The notes: a model not told the origin generated them from the sequence alone. 64,000 bases of DNA from Plesiocystis pacifica SIR-1 (GCF_000170895.1 NZ_ABCS01000040.1:1-64000); one strand, 5' to 3'; shown: positions 9,206-18,421, counted from the stretch's first letter. Numbers and translations: made by a program.

Positions 9206-12200
9206 CCTCGAAAAAGTCCAGCACCGTCGCAACCTATCTCCGCGACATCCTCACGGGCGGCGTCACCCACGACACCGCAGCCGGCCCCGGCCTGGCGTGC
9301 CACTCTCGCCAACTCAGCGGCCTCGGCTGGCACTACCTCGCCCCCATCAATCTCCCCCGCCTCCCCCACGACATTCTCGTCGCCCCCTACGTCCGCGAGG
9401 CCCTCACCCGCCTCAACCCCGAGATCGCCGCCGCCCCCGAGCGCGCCGACGAGGTCCTCTACGAGCTACGGGCCATCCTCCGTTCCGCCCGCAGCGACGG
9501 CCTGATCAAGGCCAACGAGGCCATGACCGAGTGGTTTCGCAACGACAAGACCATGCCCTTCGGGGACAACCACGAGCACACTGCCGTCAGACTCTTCGAC
9601 TTCGAGAACATCGAAGCCAACCACTTCATCGTCACCACCCAATACCGCGCCCAGGGCGAGGGCGGCTCCCTGTGCGCCGACCTCGTCCTGCTCGTCAACG
9701 GCTTCCCCCTCGTCGTCATCGAAGCCAAGCCCCCGCTGCGCCCCTCGATCAGCTGGCTCGACCGCGCCAGCACCATCCGCCAACAGTACGAAGACGAAGT
9801 CCCCGAGCTCTTCGTCTGCAACGTCCTCAACGTCGCCACGGACGGCCGCGAGCTCCGCTATGGCTCGATCGGCATGCCCGAGAACCTCTGGGGCCCCTGG
9901 CGAGCCCTCGACGATGTCACTGACCCCGAGGCTGCCGCGACCGTCACCGCGACAAATATGGGCATGCTCGCGCCCGCGACGCTGCTCGACATCCTCGAGC
10001 ACTTCACCCTGTTCGCGGTTAACGACAAAAAGCAGCTCATCAAGGTCGTCTGCCGCTGCCAGCAGTACCAGGCCACCAACCTCATCGTCGACCGCGTCGC
10101 AGATCCGAACGCCCCCAAAAAGGGCCTCATCTGGCACTTCCAGGGCTCCGGCAAGTCCTACCTGATGGTCTTCGCCGCCAAGAAACTACGCCTCCACCCC
10201 GCCCTCGACAACCCAGCCGTGCTCGTCGTCGTCGACCGCGTGGACCTCGACACCCAGATCGGCAACACCTTCCACGGCGCCAAGGTCGAGAACCTAGTCA
10301 AGGCCAAGACCCGTGCCGAGCTCAAGTCCATGCTCCGCGCTGGCACCAAGAAGGTCATCATCACGACCATCTTCCGCTTCGGCGACGAGAGCGCCAAGCA
10401 AGAGGCCAACCGCCTCCTGCGGTGGACCAAGACCCGCCTGGGCAAGGGCAAGCTCGACGAGGCCGAGACCTACCTGCTCGACTGTGCCGAGCTCCTGGCA
10501 GGCCTCGACCCCAACGAGGGCCAAACGCTCCGCGACCGCTTCGCAGCCCTGCACCAGCGCTTCGAGGCGGCCGCAGGCAAGGCGCTGGTGCTGCCCGAGC
10601 CCCAGGCAGTCGCCTCCGAGGACACGGGCGAGGACAGCGAAGACGAGCCCGCCTCGGCCGTGCCCCTCAACGACGCGCACAACGTCATCGTGCTGGTCGA
10701 CGAAGCCCACCGCACGCAGGAGGGCGACCTCGGCCGCAAGATGCAGGCCGCGCTCCCCCACGCCTCCTTCTTTGGCCTGACGGGCACGCCCATCAACAAG
10801 CGCGACCGCAACACCTTCAACACCTTCGGGGCCAAGTCCGACGAGGGCCGCTACCTCCACCGCTACGGCTTCGAGGACTCGATCCGCGACGGCGCGACCT
10901 TGCCGCTGCACTTCGTGCCCCGGTCCAGCGAGCTGAAGGTCGACGAGGCCTCCCTCAGCGAGGAGTTCTCCCAGATGACCGGGGGCCTGTCGGACATCGA
11001 TGAGGCCGAGCTCATCCGCCAGGCGACCCGCTTTGGCGTGGCCGTCAAGGCGCCGGCCCGCGTGGCGCGAGTGGTCGCCGACATCGCCGAGCACTTCAGG
11101 TCCCAGGTCCGCCCCCAGGGCCTCGCGGCGATGATCGTGACCTACGACCGCGAGGCCTGCCTGCTCTACAAGGCCGAGCTCGACAAGCACCTGTCGCCCG
11201 CGGTGAGCGACGTGGTGATCTCCGTGGGCAACGAGCGCAAGGGCGAGTCCGAGTACCTCGCATACAAGCGAGACCGCGACGCCGAGGAGAAGCTCCTCGA
11301 GCGCTATCGCAAGCCCTCGGATCCGCTCAAGATCCTCGTGGTCACCGCCAAGCTGCTCACGGGTTTCGACGCGCCGATCTTGCAGACCATGTACCTCGAC
11401 AAGCCCCTGCGCGATCACACCTTGCTGCAGGCCATCTGCAGGACCAACCGGGTCTACAACGACAACAAGCAGGCCGGGGTGATCGTCGACTACCTCGGCT
11501 TGTTCGAGAAGACCGCGGAGGCCCTGAAGTTCGACGAGGTCGACGTCGGGCGCATGGTCGCCAGCATCGAGGCAGTCAAGCAGCAGCTCCCCGAGGCGAT
11601 GGAGAAGTGCCTGGCCTTTTTTGAGGGGGTCGATCGGACCCAAGGTGAGCAGCGCTCCCATGTCGCGGCGCTCAACAAGCTCGGCTCGATCGAGCGCTGC
11701 GACGCCTTTGGCGAGCACTTCCGCTTCTTGTCGAAGGTCTGGGAGGTGATCTCCCCCGATCCGATGCTGACGGCCTACGCCGACGACTACTCCTGGCTTG
11801 CGCGGCGATACAAGGCGGTCCGTCAGTCCGGCGGCGGTGGCCAGCAGATCTGGCAAGAGCTCGGGCCCCAGACCACGCAGCTGCTGTACGAGCACCTGTC
11901 CTTCAACATTGGGGCGCTCGAGCTGGAGGACATCGTGCTCGACGACGAGCTGTTTGCGGTGATCCAGCGGACACGCGATCCCGACGCGACGGCCGAGGAG
12001 CTCGCCACCAAGCTCGAGGACTACCTGAGGACCAACCAAGGCGTGCCGAAAATCCCGGACTTCCTCGCCAGGCTCCAGGACCTCAAGAAGAAGTACGAAA
12101 AGGGCATGATCCAGTCGCACGAGTGTATGACGCGTCTGCGGAACCTCGGCAAGGGGGCCTTCGCAGCCGTCGAGGAGAGCGAGCGGGAGCCGGTGCCTCC

Positions 12201-12486
12201 CCCCGTGCGGCCCGAAGACGAGGGCAGGGCCAAGTTGAGCGAGCTGTTCGAAGGGGTTGGCACGGTCGAAGCGGAGATAGTCGAGATGCTCGTGGCAGAC
12301 ATCGACAAAGCGGTTCAGGCAGAGCGCTTCCCAGGATGGAGCGAGTCCGACGGTGGCAAACGTCCGATGAGGAAGTTGATCCGGGGCGTCATGTTCGACC
12401 ACCTCGGCCACGCAGATCGGGACCTCCACAATCAAGCGGTCGCGTATGTCGAAACCTACTACGCGGTTCAGAAGGAACCCAAATGA
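9202..12486 (+). CDS. hsdR: Type I R-M restriction/translocase subunit HsdR
   Basis: 1094 aa, ATGA overlap with hsdS. The N-terminal nuclease domain shows the PD-(D/E)XK pattern (LCADLVLLVNGFPLVVIEAKPP region, Asp ~159 and Glu-x-Lys ~174-176). The SF2 motor follows with Walker A GSGKS (~315-319), DEAH box VDEAH (~499-503), motif III GLTGTP (~524), and LLTGFDAP / QAICRTNR further on. The C-terminal helical region (SELFEGVGTVEAEIVEMLV ... DLHNQAVAYVETYYA) is the usual HsdR tail that docks on the methylase core. It cleaves unmodified DNA after ATP-driven translocation. All key residues appear intact and the length is typical. Four consecutive genes plus the following PLD gene overlap, indicating one transcript. 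Confidence 0.95.
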   Translation: MTSKKSSTVATYLRDILTGGVTHDTAAGPGLACHSRQLSGLGWHYLAPINLPRLPHDILVAPYVREALTRLNPEIAAAPERADEVLYELRAILRSARSDGLIKANEAMTEWFRNDKTMPFGDNHEHTAVRLFDFENIEANHFIVTTQYRAQGEGGSLCADLVLLVNGFPLVVIEAKPPLRPSISWLDRASTIRQQYEDEVPELFVCNVLNVATDGRELRYGSIGMPENLWGPWRALDDVTDPEAAATVTATNMGMLAPATLLDILEHFTLFAVNDKKQLIKVVCRCQQYQATNLIVDRVADPNAPKKGLIWHFQGSGKSYLMVFAAKKLRLHPALDNPAVLVVVDRVDLDTQIGNTFHGAKVENLVKAKTRAELKSMLRAGTKKVIITTIFRFGDESAKQEANRLLRWTKTRLGKGKLDEAETYLLDCAELLAGLDPNEGQTLRDRFAALHQRFEAAAGKALVLPEPQAVASEDTGEDSEDEPASAVPLNDAHNVIVLVDEAHRTQEGDLGRKMQAALPHASFFGLTGTPINKRDRNTFNTFGAKSDEGRYLHRYGFEDSIRDGATLPLHFVPRSSELKVDEASLSEEFSQMTGGLSDIDEAELIRQATRFGVAVKAPARVARVVADIAEHFRSQVRPQGLAAMIVTYDREACLLYKAELDKHLSPAVSDVVISVGNERKGESEYLAYKRDRDAEEKLLERYRKPSDPLKILVVTAKLLTGFDAPILQTMYLDKPLRDHTLLQAICRTNRVYNDNKQAGVIVDYLGLFEKTAEALKFDEVDVGRMVASIEAVKQQLPEAMEKCLAFFEGVDRTQGEQRSHVAALNKLGSIERCDAFGEHFRFLSKVWEVISPDPMLTAYADDYSWLARRYKAVRQSGGGGQQIWQELGPQTTQLLYEHLSFNIGALELEDIVLDDELFAVIQRTRDPDATAEELATKLEDYLRTNQGVPKIPDFLARLQDLKKKYEKGMIQSHECMTRLRNLGKGAFAAVEESEREPVPPPVRPEDEGRAKLSELFEGVGTVEAEIVEMLVADIDKAVQAERFPGWSESDGGKRPMRKLIRGVMFDHLGHADRDLHNQAVAYVETYYAVQKEPK

Positions 12487-14561
12487 AGCTCCTGAGCCCC
12501 ATCCCGACTGCGGACGAATATCTCAGGCTCCTGCGCCAAGATCTCGAGGGCGCGCGGGTGCTCCGCTTCGTGATCGCCTACGTGTCCGAGAGCGGCCTCG
12601 CGGCTATCGGCTCCGATCTCCTGGCTGCTGCCTTGAAGCAGCCCGGCTCCTTCGGCCTTGCCTCGCTCTCGTGCGCCTGCGGCTTCACACCGCTCGTAGG
12701 CCTCCAGACCATGCTCGAGCCCGAGCAAGGCCGGCTCAAGTACTTCGTCGATCCGGTCGTGTTGGGCTCACAGGGGGACCCGGCCCTGTCCCTGGTGCAC
12801 AGCAAGATCGTCTACATCGTCCGCCCCGACAATCGCGCCGTCATCTACCTCGGCTCACACAACTGGAGCGGGCGGGGGCTGGGCTCGGACACCCCACGCT
12901 CGGCCGAGGCGTCGATGCGCTTCGAGTTCGAGTTCGAGCTGTCCCAGCTCAGCGGTGCGGGGACGGACCTGCCGTCCGAGATCAATCGGCATCTGCTCCA
13001 GTGCTTCAACCTCGGGGCGAGCCTGCCGGTCCATGACGACAACCTCCCGATCTTCGAGGATTGGTACCGGGCACGCTGCGAGCGCGAAAAGCCCCTGCCG
13101 CTGGATGAGTACGCGGTGGTCATCGGCGCATGCTCGACCGACGGCACCTCCACCTACGACCACCTGTGGAAGGCCATCCTGACCCCGGGCGCGAGCATCT
13201 ACTTGCCCTGCCACGTCGAAGACGAGGGCCAGATCCTCCGGCTCCGCCAGGATCGGGTGCTGTTGATGGCCTGGACCAGCAAGGAGGCCCTCGAGGAGTC
13301 GAAGGAGCCCGTGCTGCTGTTTTGCAAGGTGACGCGACAGGTCGCAGGCAAGGACTCGGCCTTCGAGGGCACCAGCGAGGGGGACATCGAGAACTTCGAC
13401 CTGGTCCTTCACGACCCCCGCCAGGGTGCGCGGATCAGCGCGGGCGAGGAAGCGGGCGAGCCCCTCACCATCAACCTACACAACGGCCACGTCTTCGAGT
13501 ACTTCACGCTCAGTCCGGTCCCGGCCTCGGTGACGGCCGCGAGCATCGACGGCGGCGGCCCGCCAAAGTACCAAAACTACCTGCAGGTCTATCAGGTGCT
13601 GCTCCCGGAGTGGCTCAAACAAACGGAGGACCCGCGTGACGTTGGGGCCCGCGAACAGATGGCGACCCGACGGGACCAGGGCGTGTGGACAGCTGCCAAC
13701 CTCGCGCTCACGACCAATCGTCAAGTGCAGCCCGAAGTGTCGAAGAACTACCGAGTCCCCCAACAGACACGCGAGCAGATCATGGGCTGCTTCGAGGAGT
13801 TCTTCGGGCTCGGCGAGGGGCGCCTCGAAGTGCGCCCCGTCGACCCAAACGTTGCGCCCAAGGAGCTCGTCCGACTCGCGCAGAGCCGACTCCACTACGG
13901 CTACATTGGCGACAGCGCGGTCTCGGACAGCGACGCGTTCTACTCCCGTGTGCGGCCGGGACGCCTTGCTGTGGACCTCGCCCCGATGCAGAAGATGTCG
14001 GACGAGGGCGAAGGCTCCTCGGTCGAGGCGCGGGTCCAGCAGCTCTATGCGGAGCGCCTGCGCGAGATCCTGGCCAACGTGGGGATCGAGGACGCTGACC
14101 TCGCAGCGTGGGAGGCGAAGCCACCGAAGCGCAAGACCCGAGCGGTCGACACCGTCCGTCTCAGGGTCTTCGACCTCGACGATCCAGAGGACCTCCCCGG
14201 GGTGGTCGCGGATCTACGCCAGCGGCACGGGACCGCGGCGCTGGCAGACTTCACGCTGCTGAAAGAGATCCTGTTGTTGGCGGTGTCCATCCAGGGCGCT
14301 GGCCTCTCGCAAACCGTCGGACGACCCTTGTTCCAACGCCTCTTCGACGATATCCGGCACGCAGACACGGGCTTCTTCTGCCAAATATTCGTGGGGACGC
14401 TGGAGGGCCTGGCCGAGACGCACTGCCCAGACGGCTGGCCCGCGGAGCAGCGCGGGCGGAGCAACGCGAAGCGGGCGATCACTCAGTTTCTCAAGAACCA
14501 CGCGCTGGGTGAGGACCGTGTATGGCAGATGCTGTGTCTTGAGTACTTGCGGGGGCAGTGA
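12483..14561 (+). CDS. PLD-superfamily protein coupled to the type I R-M operon
   Basis: 692 aa; the start at the ATG of the ATGA overlap with hsdR is clearly preferable to the longer upstream reading frame, which lies inside hsdR. Residues ~1-190 form a PLD-like domain: FVIAYVSESGLAAI (strand-helix core), then HSKIVYI (~99-105) and GSHNWSGRG (~120), matching the HxK...GSxN signature. Only one HKD-type motif is evident, so activity would require a dimer or a degenerate second half. The remaining ~500 residues are unrecognised. Translational coupling to hsdR implies a function within the system, such as an added nuclease, a backup effector or a control element. PLD accessory nucleases are known from other defence systems (DISARM DrmC); a dedicated one after hsdR is uncommon to my knowledge. 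Confidence 0.72.
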   Translation: MKLLSPIPTADEYLRLLRQDLEGARVLRFVIAYVSESGLAAIGSDLLAAALKQPGSFGLASLSCACGFTPLVGLQTMLEPEQGRLKYFVDPVVLGSQGDPALSLVHSKIVYIVRPDNRAVIYLGSHNWSGRGLGSDTPRSAEASMRFEFEFELSQLSGAGTDLPSEINRHLLQCFNLGASLPVHDDNLPIFEDWYRARCEREKPLPLDEYAVVIGACSTDGTSTYDHLWKAILTPGASIYLPCHVEDEGQILRLRQDRVLLMAWTSKEALEESKEPVLLFCKVTRQVAGKDSAFEGTSEGDIENFDLVLHDPRQGARISAGEEAGEPLTINLHNGHVFEYFTLSPVPASVTAASIDGGGPPKYQNYLQVYQVLLPEWLKQTEDPRDVGAREQMATRRDQGVWTAANLALTTNRQVQPEVSKNYRVPQQTREQIMGCFEEFFGLGEGRLEVRPVDPNVAPKELVRLAQSRLHYGYIGDSAVSDSDAFYSRVRPGRLAVDLAPMQKMSDEGEGSSVEARVQQLYAERLREILANVGIEDADLAAWEAKPPKRKTRAVDTVRLRVFDLDDPEDLPGVVADLRQRHGTAALADFTLLKEILLLAVSIQGAGLSQTVGRPLFQRLFDDIRHADTGFFCQIFVGTLEGLAETHCPDGWPAEQRGRSNAKRAITQFLKNHALGEDRVWQMLCLEYLRGQ

Positions 14562-14588
14562 TGCCCTGCGCCATTGGTTTCCATCCCT

Positions 14589-14603
14589 GACTGGGACCCA
14601 GTC
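14589..14603. terminator. Short palindrome in the convergent gap after the R-M operon
   Basis: GACTGGG-A-CCCAGTC is a perfect 7-bp inverted repeat lying between the convergent ends of the PLD gene (14561) and the metalloprotease gene (14621). It lacks a following T-run, so it is only a weak candidate for a bidirectional terminator. Confidence 0.3.
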
Positions 14604-14620
14604 TCGACCTTGGATCGGAC

Positions 14621-15736
14621 TCAGGGCGCCGCGGCAGCAGCGACGGAGAGATTGACCAACTCACCGGGAGCATCGGCGACGGTCAACATGTACCGCCCTG
14701 GGACGAGATTGAGCACGTCCGCCTCATCCGCACCGTTAATCGCGCGTACATAGCCACCAGGCATGGTCGAGGTCGTCGGCGGGACATCTCCCCAGGCGGG
14801 GTCGCCCTCTTCCGGAGCCGTGATCAGGAACTCATCGGCGCAGCGGTTGATCGTCGCCGCGCTTCCTTCAAACTCGATGGCATAGCTTCCCGGTTGTGTG
14901 ATGGTGAGCAACCGCGCGGTTGCTTGCAGGCCATCGCCGCCGCGAACGTCATCGCGGGAGCAGTCGAGGACGAGGCCTTCAGACCACTGGCCGTTTCCAA
15001 CCTCGGGAAGCTCGGGGATCTGGCAGTCGACCAACGGTGGGTAGCTATGCGGGAGCTCCGCAAAGAACATCTCCTCGGCAGCTTCTGCCGTTAGGCCGTA
15101 GACACCCTCAAAGGCCTCGAATGGCGGGCGCGAGTCCTCGAGCAAGGCGATGAAGAGCTCGGGGCCGTAGCGCTCCCACAGCCAGCGCATGAACAGCCCC
15201 GCGCTCCCGTAGTCGACTTCGGCGGTGCTCCGTTCAAAGTTGGCGAGGGGATCGGGAGTCTGGACGCTGACGAGGCGACGGCGGTCTAGCGCTTCGGCGG
15301 CACCTTCAGAGAAGAAGGGAGGCGGATCCGCGAAGCTAGCGACGACGGCGTGGACGAGTTCGTGGTCGAGAGAGAAGGAGGTCGAGTGGATGGTGTGCGT
15401 CGCCGAGGAGTAGCAGCCAGGGCTGTCGTCGGTCGCGCAGTAGCCCTTGGGCGGGTTCTCCCACAAGTAGAGGTTGATGGGAGCCTCCGCTCGCGTGGAC
15501 AAGGCCTCCTCGAGCCCAGCAACCTGGGCGTCGAGGTATGCGAGGTCGCCGCCACACAGCGGGTAGTCGAACTCCGTGCCGATGCGGAGGTACTCAGTCT
15601 CGTAGCGGACCTCAAAGGGTCCCGGATCCGCGCAGCTCATGGAAGAGCCGAGCGTGCCCAAGACGAGCAGCCCCCGAAACATGCTGTCGGACAAGCGGGG
15701 AGCGGTGCGCGCTCGTTTGGGCAGGTTCAGGGTCAT
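14621..15736 (-). CDS. Exported HExxH (gluzincin-type) metalloprotease-like protein
   Basis: 371 aa, ATGA overlap with the upstream lipoprotein gene, so the two are co-transcribed. A basic N-region and a hydrophobic segment (MFRGLLVLGTLGSSMSCAD, ~19-37) form a signal peptide; the Cys at ~35 may be a poor lipobox. DHELVHAVV (~135) carries the HExxH zinc site. SEGAAEAL ~20 residues on supplies the second Glu expected of gluzincin peptidases. The C-terminal ~110 residues, with paired Cys, look like a beta-rich accessory domain. It is probably an extracytoplasmic peptidase, or an inactive relative, anchored or secreted together with the PDZ lipoprotein. It is unrelated to the defence genes on either side. 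The substrate is unknown. Confidence 0.6.
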   Translation of the reverse strand: MTLNLPKRARTAPRLSDSMFRGLLVLGTLGSSMSCADPGPFEVRYETEYLRIGTEFDYPLCGGDLAYLDAQVAGLEEALSTRAEAPINLYLWENPPKGYCATDDSPGCYSSATHTIHSTSFSLDHELVHAVVASFADPPPFFSEGAAEALDRRRLVSVQTPDPLANFERSTAEVDYGSAGLFMRWLWERYGPELFIALLEDSRPPFEAFEGVYGLTAEAAEEMFFAELPHSYPPLVDCQIPELPEVGNGQWSEGLVLDCSRDDVRGGDGLQATARLLTITQPGSYAIEFEGSAATINRCADEFLITAPEEGDPAWGDVPPTTSTMPGGYVRAINGADEADVLNLVPGRYMLTVADAPGELVNLSVAAAAAP

Positions 15737-16410
15737 TCGACGCGGTAGGAGAGTACCACGGGCGCCCCATCGCGGAGGCCCGCGAGTCGGAGCTCGGTCT
15801 CGTCATCGAGAGCCTCCCACGCAAGCAGGAAGTCCTCCGTGCTCGTGATCGCGTAGCCGTTGAGTTCGTGAAGAACGTCGCCCGACTCCCACCCCATGGC
15901 TTCGGCCAGGGGTCCAACCCGAGTGACCCGGAAGTATCCGCCATCCACTCGGCCGAGATGGGTGCCGTCGTCGAACAGAGGTGAAGGGTCACGCTCGAGC
16001 GCGTCGAGGGCTTCGGCATCGATGACCATCGCGCCAGAGCTCGGGTCGAGGCTTACGTAGTCCGAAGGTGTCCAGGTCGGGAGCTCGGAGTCCTCGGAGG
16101 TGTCGGGGGTGCTACCGGCTTCGTCGTCAGCGCCGCCGCCGGCCTCGTCGCCACCGCCGTCTGGGCAGACTGCCACCTCCTGCGCGACGCCGCCTGCCCC
16201 CGCACAGGACGCGGATGCCACCCCAACGCTCGGGGCGCAGATGATCTGCTGATTGAAAACGTTGGTCTCGCAGATGACCGCGGACTCTCCAGGCAGACAA
16301 TCCTTGGTGCATGGGTTGTCCTCCTCATCTTTGTCGAGCACGGGGCCACATGCCGTCATCAAGGTGCATGTGAGTGAAACTGTGATGGCCGAGAGCCTGA
16401 AGATGTTCAT
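15733..16410 (-). CDS. Acidic lipoprotein with C-terminal PDZ-like domain
   Basis: 225 aa. The signal peptide MNIFRLSAITVSLTCTLMTAC ends in a lipobox-like LMTAC, followed by a Cys-rich stretch (residues 33-75) and an acidic Gly/Asp/Glu linker (~80-110), typical of myxobacterial surface lipoproteins. Residues ~150-225 (GYFRVTRVGPLAEAMGWESGD, LHELNGYAITSTEDF) form a PDZ-like domain of the GspC/S1C type with the usual 'GD.. ..NG' turn. It lies directly upstream of the HExxH protein with a 4-bp overlap; the PDZ could present substrates or the protease itself at the envelope. No defence link is apparent. Confidence 0.65.
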   Translation of the reverse strand: MNIFRLSAITVSLTCTLMTACGPVLDKDEEDNPCTKDCLPGESAVICETNVFNQQIICAPSVGVASASCAGAGGVAQEVAVCPDGGGDEAGGGADDEAGSTPDTSEDSELPTWTPSDYVSLDPSSGAMVIDAEALDALERDPSPLFDDGTHLGRVDGGYFRVTRVGPLAEAMGWESGDVLHELNGYAITSTEDFLLAWEALDDETELRLAGLRDGAPVVLSYRVE

Positions 16411-16537
16411 GGTCGGGCATCTTAGGTCGACGGCCTTGGATCTGTCAGGAAGGGAAGTGTGAGCTCAGATCCCGACAGGGTGAGCCGGCCGTTCGGTCTG
16501 GCATGCTCGGGTGTCCCTGTTCGGCCGTGTCCTCGAT

Positions 16538-16792
16538 CTAACTGTCCAGCCTCCCGCGGCCGGTCTCAGGCTCAACGAACAACGCCGAAAGCGGGACGCC
16601 CAGCCCAGCCGCGAGGCGACACAACCATTCGAGGTCTGGGTCATACTCCCCAGACATCACGTCGAAGAGCTCTCGTCGATCGATGCCGGCCCGATCCGCG
16701 ACGACCGTCAGCGGGAGCCCCCCGAGCTGCGTCAGCCGACGAAGGTTCTCGGTCACGAGCTCGTGGGCGCTCAGCTCATCGACTTCCGCCAT
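16538..16792 (-). CDS. Small XRE-type helix-turn-helix regulator
   Basis: 84 aa. Residues ~10-70 fit an XRE/Cro HTH fold (NLRRLTQLGGLPLTVVADRAGIDRRELFDVMSG, then DLEWLCRLAAGLGVPLSALF). It is transcribed divergently from the wHTH/XRE pair starting at 16896, with 103 bp between the starts, so it is well placed to control that promoter or its own. It is too short for a sensor domain. Its target is unknown. Confidence 0.65.
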   Translation of the reverse strand: MAEVDELSAHELVTENLRRLTQLGGLPLTVVADRAGIDRRELFDVMSGEYDPDLEWLCRLAAGLGVPLSALFVEPETGRGRLDS

Positions 16793-16895
16793 GCTGCGAC
16801 AACGGTACCGTAGCGGGGGACCAGCGAGAGGCGGTCTCTCTGATTTTTTCGGCCTCGCTGAAACTTCTCGCTCCGCCGCCTAATGAAACTAAAAA

Positions 16896-17411
16896 GTGGC
16901 GACGCATCACCTGGCCCCCATCCTCGCACCCTTCCTCGAGCAAGCGGAGCGCCGCGCGGTCGTCCAGGCCTTGCGGGCTCACCCAAGCTGGACACTGGGG
17001 CAGCTCCTTGAGCACATCGAGGCTGAGGGGCGCTACGCCACGGTATTGCGCGACCTTCGGCTCGGAGAGTTTGTGCTCGCAGACCCCGTGGTTGTCATTC
17101 GGCGGCGCCCTCCCGAGCGACATCCCGTGAACCACGCCAACGCAGAGCGCCTCGAAGCTGCCATGGTCGCCGCCGGATCCGAGTTCGATACCTTCGTGCG
17201 TGAGGTGCTCGAGGAGGCCCGTGCAGGCGTCCACGCTGAGCACAGCCGCGACGGTTGGGTCGACTCGGCCTTGCTCCGGAGCTTCGTGGGCGGACCACGC
17301 TGGAAGCTCCAGGCCTCTCTCGCACGGCTCACCGAGGCCGACGTGATCGAGCGCGTCGGTAGGACGAACTCGACGCGCTACCGCCTCCGACAGGGCGGGC
17401 GCGCCCAGTGA
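16896..17411 (+). CDS. Winged-helix DNA-binding protein, first gene of regulator pair (left copy)
   Basis: 171 aa, GTG start after an A-rich leader. The N-terminal part (AVVQALRAHPSWTLGQLLEHI, VLRDLRLGEFVLAD) and the C-terminal part (DSALLRSFVGGPRWKLQASLARLTEADVIERVGRTNSTRYRL) both look like wHTH modules. The last ends in the RxGRTxSTRYRL wing. The protein is paralogous to the 130-aa protein at 63036-63428 (shared GRTxSTRYxL ending, same order of modules) but has an extra middle segment (~60-100). It overlaps the following XRE gene by GTGA. The pair is probably a transcription-factor module or a two-component HTH complex; no enzymatic domain is visible. Confidence 0.55.
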   Translation: MATHHLAPILAPFLEQAERRAVVQALRAHPSWTLGQLLEHIEAEGRYATVLRDLRLGEFVLADPVVVIRRRPPERHPVNHANAERLEAAMVAAGSEFDTFVREVLEEARAGVHAEHSRDGWVDSALLRSFVGGPRWKLQASLARLTEADVIERVGRTNSTRYRLRQGGRAQ

Positions 17412-17752
17412 TCCGCTCGCGGGCCCACTTTGGTGCCCATGTCCGCTTGCTGAGACGGGCGCGTGGCATGACTCAAGACATGCTGGCCGAGCGGAGCGGC
17501 TTGTCCACCGATACGATCCGCCGCCTCGAATACGACAGCTTTTCGCCCAGCCTCGAAACCTTGCGGAAGTTGAGCCTGGGCCTGGATCTGATGCTCAGCA
17601 CGGTATTCTTCAGCTTTGAGCTGGGTGAGCGCGACCTCGCCCGGGAGCTGGTGGACATGCTCGGCAGGCGCAGCCCGGATGAGATCGAACTCGCGACGGG
17701 GGTCTTGCGGTTGCTGTTCGCGGAGCTCGATCGTCGAAAGAAGCCGGGCTAA
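17408..17752 (+). CDS. XRE-family regulator, second gene of regulator pair (left copy)
   Basis: 114 aa, GTG start in a GTGA overlap. It has a classic XRE HTH (FGAHVRLLRRARGMTQDMLAERSGLSTDTIRRLEYDSFSPSLETLRKLSLGL, residues ~8-58) followed by a short helical tail (RDLARELVDMLGRRS ... VLRLLFAELDRR). It is closely related to the 120-aa protein at 62677-63039, including the tail VLR-LFAxE. Its stop overlaps the stop of the convergent ECF sigma gene by 3 bp. It probably acts together with the preceding winged-helix protein. Confidence 0.8.
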   Translation: MIRSRAHFGAHVRLLRRARGMTQDMLAERSGLSTDTIRRLEYDSFSPSLETLRKLSLGLDLMLSTVFFSFELGERDLARELVDMLGRRSPDEIELATGVLRLLFAELDRRKKPG

Positions 17753-18306
17753 CGCGAGGGGGTGCGCTCACGGAGCTCGATGCGTTGGCGAAGTGCCTCT
17801 CGCCCGCGTCGACGGTGGGTGCGAACTGTCGCAGGGGGGAGGCCGTGGCGACGGGCGTAGCCCTGGACGTCGCCTCCACGAAGCTGATCCTCGATAGCTT
17901 CCCGAAGGCGAGGCTGGAGGCGCTGGAGCTCGCTTTGAAGGAGCCGCATGCGCTCGCGCTGACGAACTCGCCCGCTGGGGCTGGTCCTGGGGTGATGGAA
18001 CTCAGCCGACTCGAGCCCACCGACCTCGAACGCGTTGGGCGGCCTTCTCGCCCGTTCATACAAGACGATGTAGTGGGCGATCCGCGTCAGCCAGTGCGAA
18101 AAGGCGTCGTCGTGCTCGGGCTCGAAGTCGGGGAGCTTGCGCCACACGGTCTCGATCGCCGACTGGCTCAAGTCGCGGGCTCTTGCGGGGCCACAGCGTC
18201 GGGAGAAGTGGCGCACGAAGAAGCGCTCGAGGGCTCGGCCCAGTCGCTCTTTGGCCGGACCATCGGGGGCGCGGCAGTAGTCGCTATAGAGCTCATCGAG
18301 GCGCAT
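17749..18306 (-). CDS. ECF-type RNA polymerase sigma factor
   Basis: 185 aa from the ATG at 18306 (MRLDELYSDYCRAP); a longer frame from 18378 would add 24 residues with no homology features and run into the divergent promoter. Region 2: LGRALERFFVRHFSRRCGPARARDLSQSAIETVWRKL, FSHWLTRIAHYIVLYERARR. Region 4: RLQPRLREAIEDQLRGGDVQGYARRHGLPPATVRTHRRRGREAL, an HTH. No anti-sigma gene is adjacent; instead the divergent neighbour is a membrane Ser/Thr kinase. That arrangement is known for kinase-associated ECF groups in myxobacteria and suggests phosphorylation-controlled sigma activity. Confidence 0.8.
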   Translation of the reverse strand: MRLDELYSDYCRAPDGPAKERLGRALERFFVRHFSRRCGPARARDLSQSAIETVWRKLPDFEPEHDDAFSHWLTRIAHYIVLYERARRPPNAFEVGGLESAEFHHPRTSPSGRVRQRERMRLLQSELQRLQPRLREAIEDQLRGGDVQGYARRHGLPPATVRTHRRRGREALRQRIELRERTPSR

Positions 18307-18363
18307 CCTGGTCAGCCTACACGAGGGCGCGAAGTCGCGACTGGACCGAAGAACAGGGCAAGC

Positions 18364-18388
18364 TTCAAAGAAGTTCACGAGCTTTGAA
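18364..18388. promoter_or_regulatory. Inverted repeat in the ECF sigma / kinase divergent region
   Basis: TTCAAAG (18364-18370) and CTTTGAA (18382-18388) form a perfect 7-bp inverted repeat with an 11-bp spacer, located in the 115-bp gap between the divergent starts. It is a candidate operator; no regulator can be assigned. Confidence 0.35.
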
Positions 18389-18421
18389 ATACACCGTAGG
18401 TGTTAGGCTTCATCGACCTCG

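Noticed and set aside
10294-12435. Long minus-strand open frame (713 codons) opposite hsdR
   Set aside because: It is an antisense shadow produced by GC-rich codon use; no domain motifs, and hsdR on the other strand is unambiguous. The same applies to long antisense frames at 6340-7479, 22551-23861 and 46886-47791.
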